Shown: in pieces, positions 1 to 7,692 of the stretch
Layout of the letters: each line of letters begins with the position of its first letter
Numbering within the stretch: the stretch's first letter is position 1
DNA from: CAZSAT01 sp964604675
Lineage (GTDB): Bacteria; Myxococcota_A; UBA796; CAJQPC01
Length of the DNA: 60,037 bases
Direction of reading: 5' to 3'
Assembly (NCBI GenBank): GCA_964604675.1
Contig: CAZSAT010000034.1
Coordinates: forward strand, 1 to 60,037
Notes under the pieces: model-generated
Database searches by the model: none
The model's input: the letters and a program-made list of their open reading frames with translations, nothing else
What the model was told of the DNA's origin: nothing
Made by a program: the position numbers and the translations under genes

Positions 1-777
1 CCCCAGGAGCTCGAGGTCGTGCGGGTGCTCCAGGCCAGCTGGCTCCTGGGCGTCGGGCGCATCAAGGAAGCCGCCAATGCCTGTGACGAGCTGCTGGCCG
101 GCGCCCGCCAGCGGAACAATGGTCAGCACGAGGTGTGGGCGCTGAACACCCTGGCCCAGGCCCTCCTGTACCTGGGCCGCTTCGACGAAGCCGTGCTCCA
201 CCTGGAGGACGCGCTCGCCTTGCAGGAGGCGGCTGACGCCCCCTCGGCGATCAACACCCGTGGGCTGCTGGCCCTGGCGCTGTTGCGCGCTGGCCAGCGG
301 GCGCGCGCCCTCGAGGCGGCGGTCTCGGCCACCGAGAGCCTCCAAGGGGTCGTTCCGCGGCTCTTCGCCCTGCACGCCGGCACCGCGGGCGTCACCGAGG
401 CGTGGCTCGGCCTCTGGCGCGCCGCCGAGCGCGCGGGCGAGGACGCGAGCCAACTGCGCGCAGCCACCCGCAAGGCCCTGGATCACTTCGCAGCCTTCTC
501 CCGCGTGTTCCCGATCGGCTTGCCGCGCTTCAAGGTGTACGAAGGCGAGGCGCTGATGCTCGAGGGACGCCGCGACCGCGCCATCGGCTCGTGGGAGACG
601 GGCCTGTCCGAGGCGCGTCGGCTGGGGGAACCCTACGATCGGGCGCTCGCGCTCGACGCCCTGGGGCGGAATACACCCGATCCCGAGCGAAGGGACGAGC
701 TGCTGGCCGAGGCCAGCCGTCTGTACCGCGAGCTCGGATGCAGCTGGCACCTGGCCGCCCTTGCACGGCTTGGCTGA
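1..777 (+). CDS. TPR-rich C-terminus of a large signalling protein (5' truncated)
   Basis: The frame is open through base 1, so only the last 258 residues are visible. They are all-helical and rich in Ala/Leu/Arg, with TPR-like helix pairs such as LAQALLYLGRFDEA, and similar repeats follow to the C-terminus (for example ELGCSWHLAALARL). Tails of this kind are known at the ends of long proteins that join a Ser/Thr kinase or nucleotide cyclase to an AAA-type ATPase and a TPR array. The catalytic part lies outside the window, so the kinase or cyclase identity is only an inference. It ends 9 bp before slyX on the same strand. Confidence 0.75.
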   Translation, partial: PQELEVVRVLQASWLLGVGRIKEAANACDELLAGARQRNNGQHEVWALNTLAQALLYLGRFDEAVLHLEDALALQEAADAPSAINTRGLLALALLRAGQRARALEAAVSATESLQGVVPRLFALHAGTAGVTEAWLGLWRAAERAGEDASQLRAATRKALDHFAAFSRVFPIGLPRFKVYEGEALMLEGRRDRAIGSWETGLSEARRLGEPYDRALALDALGRNTPDPERRDELLAEASRLYRELGCSWHLAALARLG

Positions 778-786
778 GGAGACGAG

Positions 787-996
787 ATGGACAAGCGCCT
801 CGAGGATCTGGAGATCCGCTTCGCCTTCCAGGAGGACCTCATCCGGCAGCTCGACGAGGTGCTGCAGGCACAGGCCACGCGCATCGATCAGCTGGAGGGC
901 GAGCTCAAGGAGGTACGGGCACAGATCGCGCACACGCCGGGCAAGGAGGCGAGCACCGAGGAACAGGTCCCGCCACACTGGGGCACCGTGGGGTGA
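787..996 (+). CDS. slyX: SlyX family protein
   Basis: A 69-residue protein. Residues 1-50 form a continuous heptad-like coiled coil (LEIRFAFQEDLIRQLDEV) and the tail contains PPHW. The LExRxAFQE motif near the N-terminus, the short length and a final Pro-Pro-His-aromatic motif are hallmarks of SlyX, a small cytoplasmic protein of unknown function. The start has GGAGAC 5' of it (gaggagacgag). Its stop codon and that of the convergent oxidoreductase abut in TGATCA, leaving no intergenic DNA. Confidence 0.88.
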   Translation: MDKRLEDLEIRFAFQEDLIRQLDEVLQAQATRIDQLEGELKEVRAQIAHTPGKEASTEEQVPPHWGTVG

Positions 997-2931
997 TCAG
1001 CGCGTGAGGATCGCCCGTGCTGCCTGTCGTCCGGCCATGGCTGCGCACTCGAGGCAGCCCAGGTCGAGACCGGTCTTCACCCAGTCGCCCGCCAGGAAGA
1101 GGTTGTCGAAGTCCGGCGCGTCGGCCGGCAGCCGCGCGCTGGTCGTCCCAGGATGGCCCTGCACGTAGCGATCACTCGGCCGCGTGTTGACCCGCACGTA
1201 CTGGCCACGAAGCCGGGACGCGTGCCTGGTGGACGCCACGTAGAGCTCGTCTCGAAACCCGCGACGGGACACCGCCCCTGGCCAGACGTGGCGCACGTCC
1301 CGGTCGAGCCAGGCGTTCGTGTCGGCCCGCAGGCGCCGCACGAGCCGGGCCTCGCCCGCTGCGCTCACCGGGCCCACGTCCTCCATGGACGCGGTGAGGT
1401 AGAGGCAGCTGCGCGGTCGGCGACCCCGCCAGTCCTCCCGCTCGAGGAGGTGGCTGAAGTCGGCCCAGGAGTCCCACGGCTCCGCAAAGCCCCCCACGAC
1501 GGTGCCCTGGACGTCCCAGCCGAGGTCGGAGAGAGGCTCCGAGAGCCAGAGCTGGGCCGACCGCGTAGGCACGGTGCGCAGGGTGCCGAGCATCGTCGCC
1601 CAAGGCTCGGAGCGCTCCGCGAGCCGCCGCGTCAGGACCCCGAGCGCTCCCACCGGAATGCCGAGCACCACCTCATCGAAGTCCCGTCCGCGGCGCAAGA
1701 CCTGCCGCGCGCCGACCCCGTCCTCACCCGGGGCCTCCAGGTCCCGGCCGCGCAGGTCGTCACCCGCTTGCGTCCAGTCGGGCTCCGCCGGCCAGCAGGG
1801 CAGCCCCTTCACCCGCACCAGCGGACGGTACCCGCGGAAGCGCGCCTGCCGGGTCATCTTCACCGCACCGATGCCCCGCTCGTCGGGCACGAGCTCGTCC
1901 ACCCGGTGGAAGAAGCGGAAGCGCACACCGCGCTTCACGAGCGCCTGGTAGATCGGCGCGAACACGGTCTCGCCCATGCCGGCGTTCATCTTCCAGTAGA
2001 AGCCACCGCGGTACCCGTAGAACATCAGCAACAGCCCGCGCAGGCCCGCACCCGCGGCCAGCCTGGGACGTTCCGGATCGCCGTCCTCGTACGCGAACGC
2101 GATGTCGTAGACGCTGCGCAACAGCGCCGAGCTCGAGGCGGCTTCGCCGAGTCCCTGCCGACGCAAGAATGCCCGCAGGTCGCGGTCGTCGAGGTGGTCG
2201 AAGCCTCGGTCGAGCACGCCAGCGTCGATCATCCCCGCCAAGGCGGTGAGCGAGAGGTCGAACACGATCGAGAGCCGGCGCGCCCCGTCCTGGGTGGCCG
2301 TGGACCCGGCCAACAGACGCAACGCGAAGTCCCGCAGGCGCCGGATGTTGCGCACCGAGCGGCTCGAGTCGCCCCCCTTCTTGTCGTCGATCAGCGCGCG
2401 GAGCACGCGCTCCCCCACCTTCAGGATGCGCTCGGAGAGCTTGGTCCCGCCTACCCCCACCGGGGTGAACGGCGACTGCTCCACCTGGTGCACGATCCAG
2501 GGCAACAGCTCGGACACCAGGTCCCATGGACCGGACAGACCGTCCTGATCGCCCGGCGCCCCGGGCTTGTAGGGAAAGCGGAGGTGCCAGGGCTTCCAGC
2601 GGCCGTCCACCCGCTCCATCACCGTGGTGTGGAGCTGCGGCTCGAAGGCGTCCCTCCAGGTGCGCAGCAGCGCCCCCGCCGGCCGGTCCAGCTCGTCGTA
2701 GGCGCCCCGGATGACCGTGAAGCTGTTGTGGTAGTAGCCGAGCAACAGGTGGAGCCCGTGCTCCTCGATGCGCGCCGAGTGGTCCATGTTGCGGGACGCG
2801 GCGCCCTTCCCGCCCAGCCGCCAGCCCAGCTGGTAGACGGTGATCTGCAGATCCCTCCGCGCCTCGGTGAGCTCCCAGGCCGCGGCCAGGGCGCCCATGC
2901 CGCCACCGAGGATCGCGATGCGTCGTGCCAC
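997..2931 (-). CDS. FAD/NAD(P)-binding amine-oxidase-like oxidoreductase
   Basis: A 644-residue flavoprotein. The N-terminus holds the dinucleotide-binding motif ILGGGMGALAAAWEL, followed by a GWRLGGKGA segment and a histidine-rich EEHGLHLLLGYYHN stretch typical of the phytoene desaturase/amine oxidase superfamily. The C-terminus carries the second FAD motif FLAGDWVKTGLDLGCLECA. There is no signal peptide, so it is probably cytoplasmic or membrane-peripheral. The substrate is unknown; related enzymes act on carotenoids, porphyrinogens or amines. The GTG start has no clear Shine-Dalgarno sequence but has TAGCAT six bases upstream. Confidence 0.85.
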   Translation of the reverse strand: MARRIAILGGGMGALAAAWELTEARRDLQITVYQLGWRLGGKGAASRNMDHSARIEEHGLHLLLGYYHNSFTVIRGAYDELDRPAGALLRTWRDAFEPQLHTTVMERVDGRWKPWHLRFPYKPGAPGDQDGLSGPWDLVSELLPWIVHQVEQSPFTPVGVGGTKLSERILKVGERVLRALIDDKKGGDSSRSVRNIRRLRDFALRLLAGSTATQDGARRLSIVFDLSLTALAGMIDAGVLDRGFDHLDDRDLRAFLRRQGLGEAASSSALLRSVYDIAFAYEDGDPERPRLAAGAGLRGLLLMFYGYRGGFYWKMNAGMGETVFAPIYQALVKRGVRFRFFHRVDELVPDERGIGAVKMTRQARFRGYRPLVRVKGLPCWPAEPDWTQAGDDLRGRDLEAPGEDGVGARQVLRRGRDFDEVVLGIPVGALGVLTRRLAERSEPWATMLGTLRTVPTRSAQLWLSEPLSDLGWDVQGTVVGGFAEPWDSWADFSHLLEREDWRGRRPRSCLYLTASMEDVGPVSAAGEARLVRRLRADTNAWLDRDVRHVWPGAVSRRGFRDELYVASTRHASRLRGQYVRVNTRPSDRYVQGHPGTTSARLPADAPDFDNLFLAGDWVKTGLDLGCLECAAMAGRQAARAILTR

Positions 2932-2937
2932 CTGCGC

Positions 2938-2943
2938 ATGCTA
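2938..2943 (-). promoter_or_regulatory. -10-like element close to start codon (TAGCAT)
   Basis: TAGCAT lies six bases upstream of the GTG start at 2931, where a Shine-Dalgarno sequence would normally sit. It belongs to a recurrent set of TANNNT elements 5-9 nt before starts in this window and may drive a leaderless transcript. No good -35 was found. Confidence 0.4.
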
Positions 2944-2953
2944 CATCTGGGCC

Positions 2954-3127
2954 ATGTTGCTCTGGCTCATCCTGTCCTGCGAACCCGAGAACCCCGACCT
3001 CGAGGCGTGCTACGTGCGCTGTGAGCAGAGCTACTCGGACTGCAGCGAAGGGGCCACCTTCACCGGCGCCGACTGCGACCAGCCCTTCGAGACTTGCATC
3101 GCGAGCTGCAACGAGACCTACGACTAG
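2954..3127 (+). CDS. small Cys-rich lipoprotein
   Basis: A 57-residue protein starting MLLWLILSC, with the lipobox cysteine at residue 9, followed by six more cysteines (YVRCEQ, SDCSEG, ADCDQ, ETCIASC) in a compact acidic domain that is probably disulfide-bonded in the periplasm. No named family was recognised. An in-frame ATG at 2918 would add a classical Arg-Arg n-region, but it would run into the start of the divergent oxidoreductase; the short form matches the other lipoproteins here. Its TAG stop shares the CTAG tetranucleotide with the stop of the convergent DUF1501 gene. Confidence 0.65.
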   Translation: MLLWLILSCEPENPDLEACYVRCEQSYSDCSEGATFTGADCDQPFETCIASCNETYD

Positions 3128-4371
3128 GCCATGATCGCCGTGAGCGGGTCCGTGTCTCCCGGATCACGGTCCCCCATCGCCAACAAGGTCGCGCCCAACA
3201 CCCCGCTGGTCAACGCACGGCCCTTGTCGCTGGTCTCACCGCTTGCGAGGTCCACGCCCTCGCCGAGCAGGTCGTCGTCGAAGGCGCCGACCACCCTCCC
3301 CCCGGCCACGCCGGCCCCCACCAACATCGCCGACGTGTACGTCCAGTGGTCCTTGCCGCCCGTGCCGTTGATGCCAGGCGTGCGCCCCATCTCGGAGACC
3401 ACGACCACCGTGGTCTGATCCAGGAGCGACGCGCCGTCGACGAAGCGGGTGTCCAGGTCGTCGAGCAGGTCGCCGAGGTTCTGGAACAGGTCCTCGAAGT
3501 GCTCGCTCTGGGCGTCGATGCCGGAGTGGGTGTCCCAGCCCACGTCCCACAGGCCATCGTGCTGCACCATCGCGCAGCGCGACAGGCCCTCCTCGAAGCA
3601 CGTCAAGGCCGGCTTGATGCGTGCGTGCAGGGTGACGTAGCCGCCGGTCTGGATCTCCAGGTCCAGGTCGTCGGCGCGGGTGGTCACCGTGTCCAGCTGC
3701 TCGATGGCCTGCTGGTACCCCTCCGCCCAGCGGCGCTCGAAGCCGGCGCCTGCCGTCGCAGCAAAGCGCTCCACGCGAGCGGCTGCGAAGGCGCCTTCCA
3801 GCTCCTGGACCGTGGCCCCAGGCGCCACCAGGCCGGCGTCGGAGCGCGAGAAACACGAACCGTCGAGCAGCTCCACGAGCTGCCCGGCCGGGCCCAGCCG
3901 CACCACGGACGCGGTGTACTGAGACGTGAAGGCCGGCCCGGACGCCACCAGGTACGGGAGCAAGGTGTCGCTGCCGTGGGCCAGCGTGGCGCCCCAGTCG
4001 TCGGCGCCGCTGTCCACGCGCCCCGTGAGCAGGAGCCGCCGGCAGCGCTCGTGGGTGATCGAGCGCACCTCCATGCCGTTGACGATGGCGCAGCGGTCGC
4101 CCCAGGTGGCGAAGAAGTCGTCGACCGACGGGCGGTCGTCGTGCGACACCCACGAGAGCTCCCCGCTCGACGACACACCGGCACCGCTCTGGGTGTCGAT
4201 GCCACTCACGCCCGCCTTCGATGCGAAGCAGTAGGTGGGGTCCCAGCCGCCCGCCGCGAACACGAACAGGAAGTTGTGGCGCCTCGTCTCCCCCGCGAGC
4301 GCGAGCTGGCCCAGCAGACTCGTTCCGAGCCCCCCGACCAACACGCCCCGTCGTGACACACCGCGTCGCAT
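3124..4371 (-). CDS. DUF1501 family protein, Tat-exported
   Basis: A 415-residue protein. The N-terminus MRRGVSRRGVLVGGLG is a twin-arginine signal. The body has the DUF1501 (sulfatase/alkaline-phosphatase-like fold) features HNFLFVFAAGGWDPTYCF and, near the C-terminus, VVVVSEMGRTPGINGTGGK followed by DHW. DUF1501 proteins are usually encoded next to DUF1549/DUF1588-type cytochrome-related genes, as here, but their activity is not established. The ATG overlaps the upstream stop by one base (TGATG), so it is translationally coupled as the last gene of a three-gene operon. Confidence 0.9.
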   Translation of the reverse strand: MRRGVSRRGVLVGGLGTSLLGQLALAGETRRHNFLFVFAAGGWDPTYCFASKAGVSGIDTQSGAGVSSSGELSWVSHDDRPSVDDFFATWGDRCAIVNGMEVRSITHERCRRLLLTGRVDSGADDWGATLAHGSDTLLPYLVASGPAFTSQYTASVVRLGPAGQLVELLDGSCFSRSDAGLVAPGATVQELEGAFAAARVERFAATAGAGFERRWAEGYQQAIEQLDTVTTRADDLDLEIQTGGYVTLHARIKPALTCFEEGLSRCAMVQHDGLWDVGWDTHSGIDAQSEHFEDLFQNLGDLLDDLDTRFVDGASLLDQTTVVVVSEMGRTPGINGTGGKDHWTYTSAMLVGAGVAGGRVVGAFDDDLLGEGVDLASGETSDKGRALTSGVLGATLLAMGDRDPGDTDPLTAIMA

Positions 4372-5999
4372 CAATAGCTCACGAACTCGGGGTCCCGGAC
4401 CAGCACGGTGATGGCCGTCCCCCAGGCGGTGGCCTCGTCCGACGCGGCCTCGACCGCCTCGAAGAGGCCCACCAACCGGTCAAGCTCCTCGTCGTCGATG
4501 CGGACCGCATGGAGGCGCCAGGCGAGCTCGGCGAGCTTCGTGCGGACCTCCTCACCACTCAGGTCAGGCGCCATGGTCTGCCCGACCGCGAAGCCCCAGC
4601 GCCGCACGACCAGCAACCACGTCAGGCTCGGTGTGGACTGGACGGTGGTCACGCTCACGCCGTCCACGCCCCCGCCCAGCTGGCGGTAGCCCCAGCTGTC
4701 GTTGTCCATCTGGTCGTAGCCGTCCCAGGTCCAGGCCAGGCCCGACAGCTCGCCCAGGCTGGAGCTCATCAACGCCGGCGTGATCTGCCGCCGCCCGATC
4801 ACCCGCCCCACCTCGCCATCCCCGGCCGCGCGGTACTCCTCGCTGTCGGTGACGGCCCGGAGCACGGCGCGCACGGTCCCGTCGGCGAGGTAGTCCTGCC
4901 GGAAGCCGTCGATCGTGCTCCAGTCGTCGTTGTCGACCGTCCGCCGCCACAACAACTCTGCCCAGGTCTCCGCGGTGCACCATGCGAAGCGCTCGTCGCT
5001 GGCCACCGCCGCACCCAGCTCCTGCAGCCCGGCCAGAGGCTCGCCGTACCAGGACATCTCCACGTCCATGAGCTCCTCGCCCAGCAGCTCGCGCTCCGGG
5101 TGGTAGCTGTCGAGCTCGTGGCGGTTGTACTCGTTCGCGGTCCAGAACCCGAAGAGGGTGGCCGCGAGGGGGTCCAGCGAGCTGTGGCAACCCAGGCAGT
5201 AGGGGTCGGTCTTGAGCGCTTCTTCGGTCGCACCCTCGTCGGCCAGCGAGGGCGCGCTGGCGAAGCTGACCGGACGGTTGAGGTAGTCCTCGCAGAGCAT
5301 CAAACGCGACAGGGCGGCCGCCCGAGCGCGGTTCTTGTTCGCCACGGTGGTGTAGTACCGGAACCACAGGCCGTTGGTCGCGAGGATGCCCGCACCAGGG
5401 CGACCGTCGGTGTAGCGCGCGACCTGCCAGCCCTCCCCGTCCTCCCGTTCGATCGGCCAGATCGACGCGAGCATGTCGTCGGCCAGGGTGTAGTCGACGG
5501 TCACGATGTCGGTCCACGGCAGGTCGTTGTCGGCGATCCACGCCATCAGGCGCAGCGGCTCCTCCCCGATGCTGCGCTCCCACCGGTACTCGTCGGTGTC
5601 GTCGAGGCGGTACTCCTCGTAGAAGACCAGGTACTCGTCCACCGTGGTGTGGAAGCGCTCCTCCAGGAGCTGCACGAAGCGCTCGGAGAAGCGTGCGTCG
5701 TAGAGGTACTGCTCCCGGTAGGTGTCGACCAGGCTGGGGTCGGCCTCGACAGCGTCGAGCTCGGCGAGCTCGGGCAGCACACCGCGCAGGTCCAGGCTGA
5801 TCCTGCGCAGCAGCCGCGGTGCCGACAGCGGCGTGAGCACCACCGGAGCGTCGGTGTCGTTCGGAGACGCCGTCTCCACCATCCCAGACGTGTCGCCGGG
5901 CGGCTCGTCGGCCGCGAGCGCGACACAGGCACCGTCCGACGCGCGACCGTACCCGGCCATGCACGGAGCCTGGGTCGAACAGGCCAGGAGCCAGATCAC
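4371..5999 (-). CDS. DUF1549/DUF1588-like lipoprotein with one CxxCH
   Basis: A 542-residue lipoprotein. The GTG start at 5999 overlaps the upstream TGA (GTGA) and gives MIWLLAC, with the lipobox cysteine at residue 7. After a Thr/Asp tether comes LLRRISLDLRGVLPE, matching the DUF1549 signature, and later CLGCHSSLDPLA, the single haem-c-like motif typical of DUF1588. Such proteins pair with DUF1501 proteins and with small cytochrome-like proteins, mostly in Planctomycetes. A role in electron transfer or secreted polymer breakdown is inference only. A longer frame upstream of 5999 exists but would overlap most of the previous gene. Confidence 0.82.
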   Translation of the reverse strand: MIWLLACSTQAPCMAGYGRASDGACVALAADEPPGDTSGMVETASPNDTDAPVVLTPLSAPRLLRRISLDLRGVLPELAELDAVEADPSLVDTYREQYLYDARFSERFVQLLEERFHTTVDEYLVFYEEYRLDDTDEYRWERSIGEEPLRLMAWIADNDLPWTDIVTVDYTLADDMLASIWPIEREDGEGWQVARYTDGRPGAGILATNGLWFRYYTTVANKNRARAAALSRLMLCEDYLNRPVSFASAPSLADEGATEEALKTDPYCLGCHSSLDPLAATLFGFWTANEYNRHELDSYHPERELLGEELMDVEMSWYGEPLAGLQELGAAVASDERFAWCTAETWAELLWRRTVDNDDWSTIDGFRQDYLADGTVRAVLRAVTDSEEYRAAGDGEVGRVIGRRQITPALMSSSLGELSGLAWTWDGYDQMDNDSWGYRQLGGGVDGVSVTTVQSTPSLTWLLVVRRWGFAVGQTMAPDLSGEEVRTKLAELAWRLHAVRIDDEELDRLVGLFEAVEAASDEATAWGTAITVLVRDPEFVSY

Positions 6000-7129
6000 G
6001 GCTCGTCCCCGGGCAGGCTCCGAGCCAACAGGTCTGCTCCTGCCGCAGCGAGCTCCACGCACGTCGTCCCGAGCTGGGAGCCCTCGAAGCTCACGCTGCC
6101 GCACCCGGTGCAGGCGTCGAGGTCGACGACGTACCAATAGGCGTCCTCGCCGCGCAGCAGCACCCGACCCTCACCGGCCGGACAGGTGGAGGTCCAGGAG
6201 ACCTGATCGAGGTAGACGGCCTCGTTGTCGGAGGAGAAGGAGCCCGACCAGGACATCTCCCAGCCATCGCCGTAGCGGCCGGCGCTGGAGAACACCATCG
6301 AGGGCACCTCGGCGATCCAGGCCGTGCTGGACGCCTCGTAGCCGAAGGTGCCTGCCAGCTCGGTCTCCCAGGTGGCCTCGCCGTCGGCCCAGGTCCCGTT
6401 GTACTCCACGTCGCCGGCGCCGATCCACATCGCGCCGTCGTCATCGGAGATCCAGCAGTCGGCCCACAGGTCGAAGCTCAGCTCGCTCCCACTGCCCAGG
6501 TAGTCCAGGCCCGCGACGCCCGCGTAGATCCATCCCCCGGCTGTCTGGCAGCCGCGGAAGTTGCCCGGGAGGCTGTAGCCGTCGTTGCCTGGGCAGCTGC
6601 TGTCGCGCCCGCGGAACATGCTCATGTAGGTCTCGACCACCGTGGTGGCGTCGGGCAGCCCCAGGGCGAACAAGGTGTCGATCGTGGCTCCGACCTCGTC
6701 CGCCGTCAGCGCCGCCTTGGGCGAGCTCGGCGACCCACCAGCCTCCTCGCCACCTCCGAGTCCACAGCGCAGGTACTCGTCGAGCAAGGCCAGATCCTCG
6801 TCGTAGACGCCGCCCCCCTTGGGCATCGTGGCGTCGTCGATCACGGTGCGTCGGATGGCCGCCACCCAGGTCTCGACCTGCGCCTCGGTGTCGAAGTCCA
6901 CCCCCGGCGGTGCGCCGTTGCGATCCGCCGCGGCTTCGCCGTGGCAGCTCGTGCACCAGGTCCGGAAGAAGCCATGGCCGAAGCTCTCCCAGCTCAGATC
7001 GCGCGCATCCACGCAGCCGTCACCCGTGTCCGACACGGCACTGTCGGCGACCTCCGACGAGGAGTCCAGCGGCGCGACCACGGCCGATGTGTCGACGGGG
7101 ACCGGGGTCGAGCAGGCGAGCAGGAACAC
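5996..7129 (-). CDS. cytochrome-c-like lipoprotein, first gene of DUF1501 operon
   Basis: A 377-residue lipoprotein. The GTG start gives MFLLAC: the lipobox cysteine is residue 6. An in-frame TAG (7141-7139) lies three codons upstream, so no longer signal peptide is possible. GGAGG lies just one base before the GTG. An Asp/Ser/Thr tether precedes a PSCyt1-like segment with TWCTSCHGEAA (haem-c CxxCH) and DDATMPKGG, where the Met is a candidate axial ligand. The C-terminal 200 residues are beta-rich with many Trp/Gly and match no family I know. Likely partner of the next two coupled genes. Confidence 0.82.
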   Translation of the reverse strand: MFLLACSTPVPVDTSAVVAPLDSSSEVADSAVSDTGDGCVDARDLSWESFGHGFFRTWCTSCHGEAAADRNGAPPGVDFDTEAQVETWVAAIRRTVIDDATMPKGGGVYDEDLALLDEYLRCGLGGGEEAGGSPSSPKAALTADEVGATIDTLFALGLPDATTVVETYMSMFRGRDSSCPGNDGYSLPGNFRGCQTAGGWIYAGVAGLDYLGSGSELSFDLWADCWISDDDGAMWIGAGDVEYNGTWADGEATWETELAGTFGYEASSTAWIAEVPSMVFSSAGRYGDGWEMSWSGSFSSDNEAVYLDQVSWTSTCPAGEGRVLLRGEDAYWYVVDLDACTGCGSVSFEGSQLGTTCVELAAAGADLLARSLPGDEP

Positions 7130-7164
7130 GCCTCCAGACTACAGCGGAACCGAGGGCCCGGGGC

Positions 7165-7668
7165 CTACCAGCTCTCCGGAGCGTCCTCGGCTTCCTCCCC
7201 GACGCTGGCCCAGGCCTGGAGCGTCTCGTCGTCGATCGGCGGGGGACCATCGGCCATCGGGGGGGCGGAGTCGAGGTCTGGACCGCCGTCCAACGGCGCC
7301 TCGATGCGCGTGGCCTGCTTCGCGTCGAGCCACACCGCGTCGTCGTCGTCGACCGGACGCACACCCAGGCGTTGCCCGCCGCGCTTGCTGTCGCCGAGCC
7401 AGAAGACCTCGCCCTCGCCTTCGCGGTCGCCGACCTTGAACGCCACGCGGTCGCCCTTCTGGAACAGCTCGCCCGCTTCCGGTTCCGGCGCGGCCTCGCT
7501 GGAAGCCTCCACGTGATCCGCGTCGATCCAATAGGTCTGGCCATCGTCACCGCGCACGCCGAAGCGCTCGCCGGGGCCGTACTTGTTGGCCCCCTTCCAG
7601 AAGATCTCGCCCAACGTGCCGACGCCGCTGCGCCCCTTCACGATCTTGACCCGGGTGCCCTTGTCCAT
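7165..7668 (-). CDS. protein with two tandem SH3/KOW-like repeats
   Basis: A 167-residue cytoplasmic protein made of two copies of a roughly 50-residue unit. Copy 1 runs from GTRVKIVKGRSGVGTLGEIF to YWIDADHVE; copy 2 from GDRVAFKVGDREGEGEVFWL to VWLDAKQATRIE. Each begins with a basic G-x-R-V strand and ends with W-[IL]-D-A, a pattern like KOW/SH3 barrels or carbon-storage-type small barrels. The tail is acidic and Pro-rich. The start at ATG 7668 is chosen because GAGGG precedes it; an in-frame GTG at 7692 would overlap no other gene but lacks such a site. Function unknown. Confidence 0.75.
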   Translation of the reverse strand: MDKGTRVKIVKGRSGVGTLGEIFWKGANKYGPGERFGVRGDDGQTYWIDADHVEASSEAAPEPEAGELFQKGDRVAFKVGDREGEGEVFWLGDSKRGGQRLGVRPVDDDDAVWLDAKQATRIEAPLDGGPDLDSAPPMADGPPPIDDETLQAWASVGEEAEDAPESW

Positions 7669-7692
7669 GTCGCCCTCTTGAGTGGGGCCCAC

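Noticed and set aside
2918..3127. Longer version of the tiny lipoprotein with a classical Arg-Arg signal
   Set aside because: It would overlap the start codon region of the divergent oxidoreductase; the short form fits the other lipoproteins. Kept only as an alternative.
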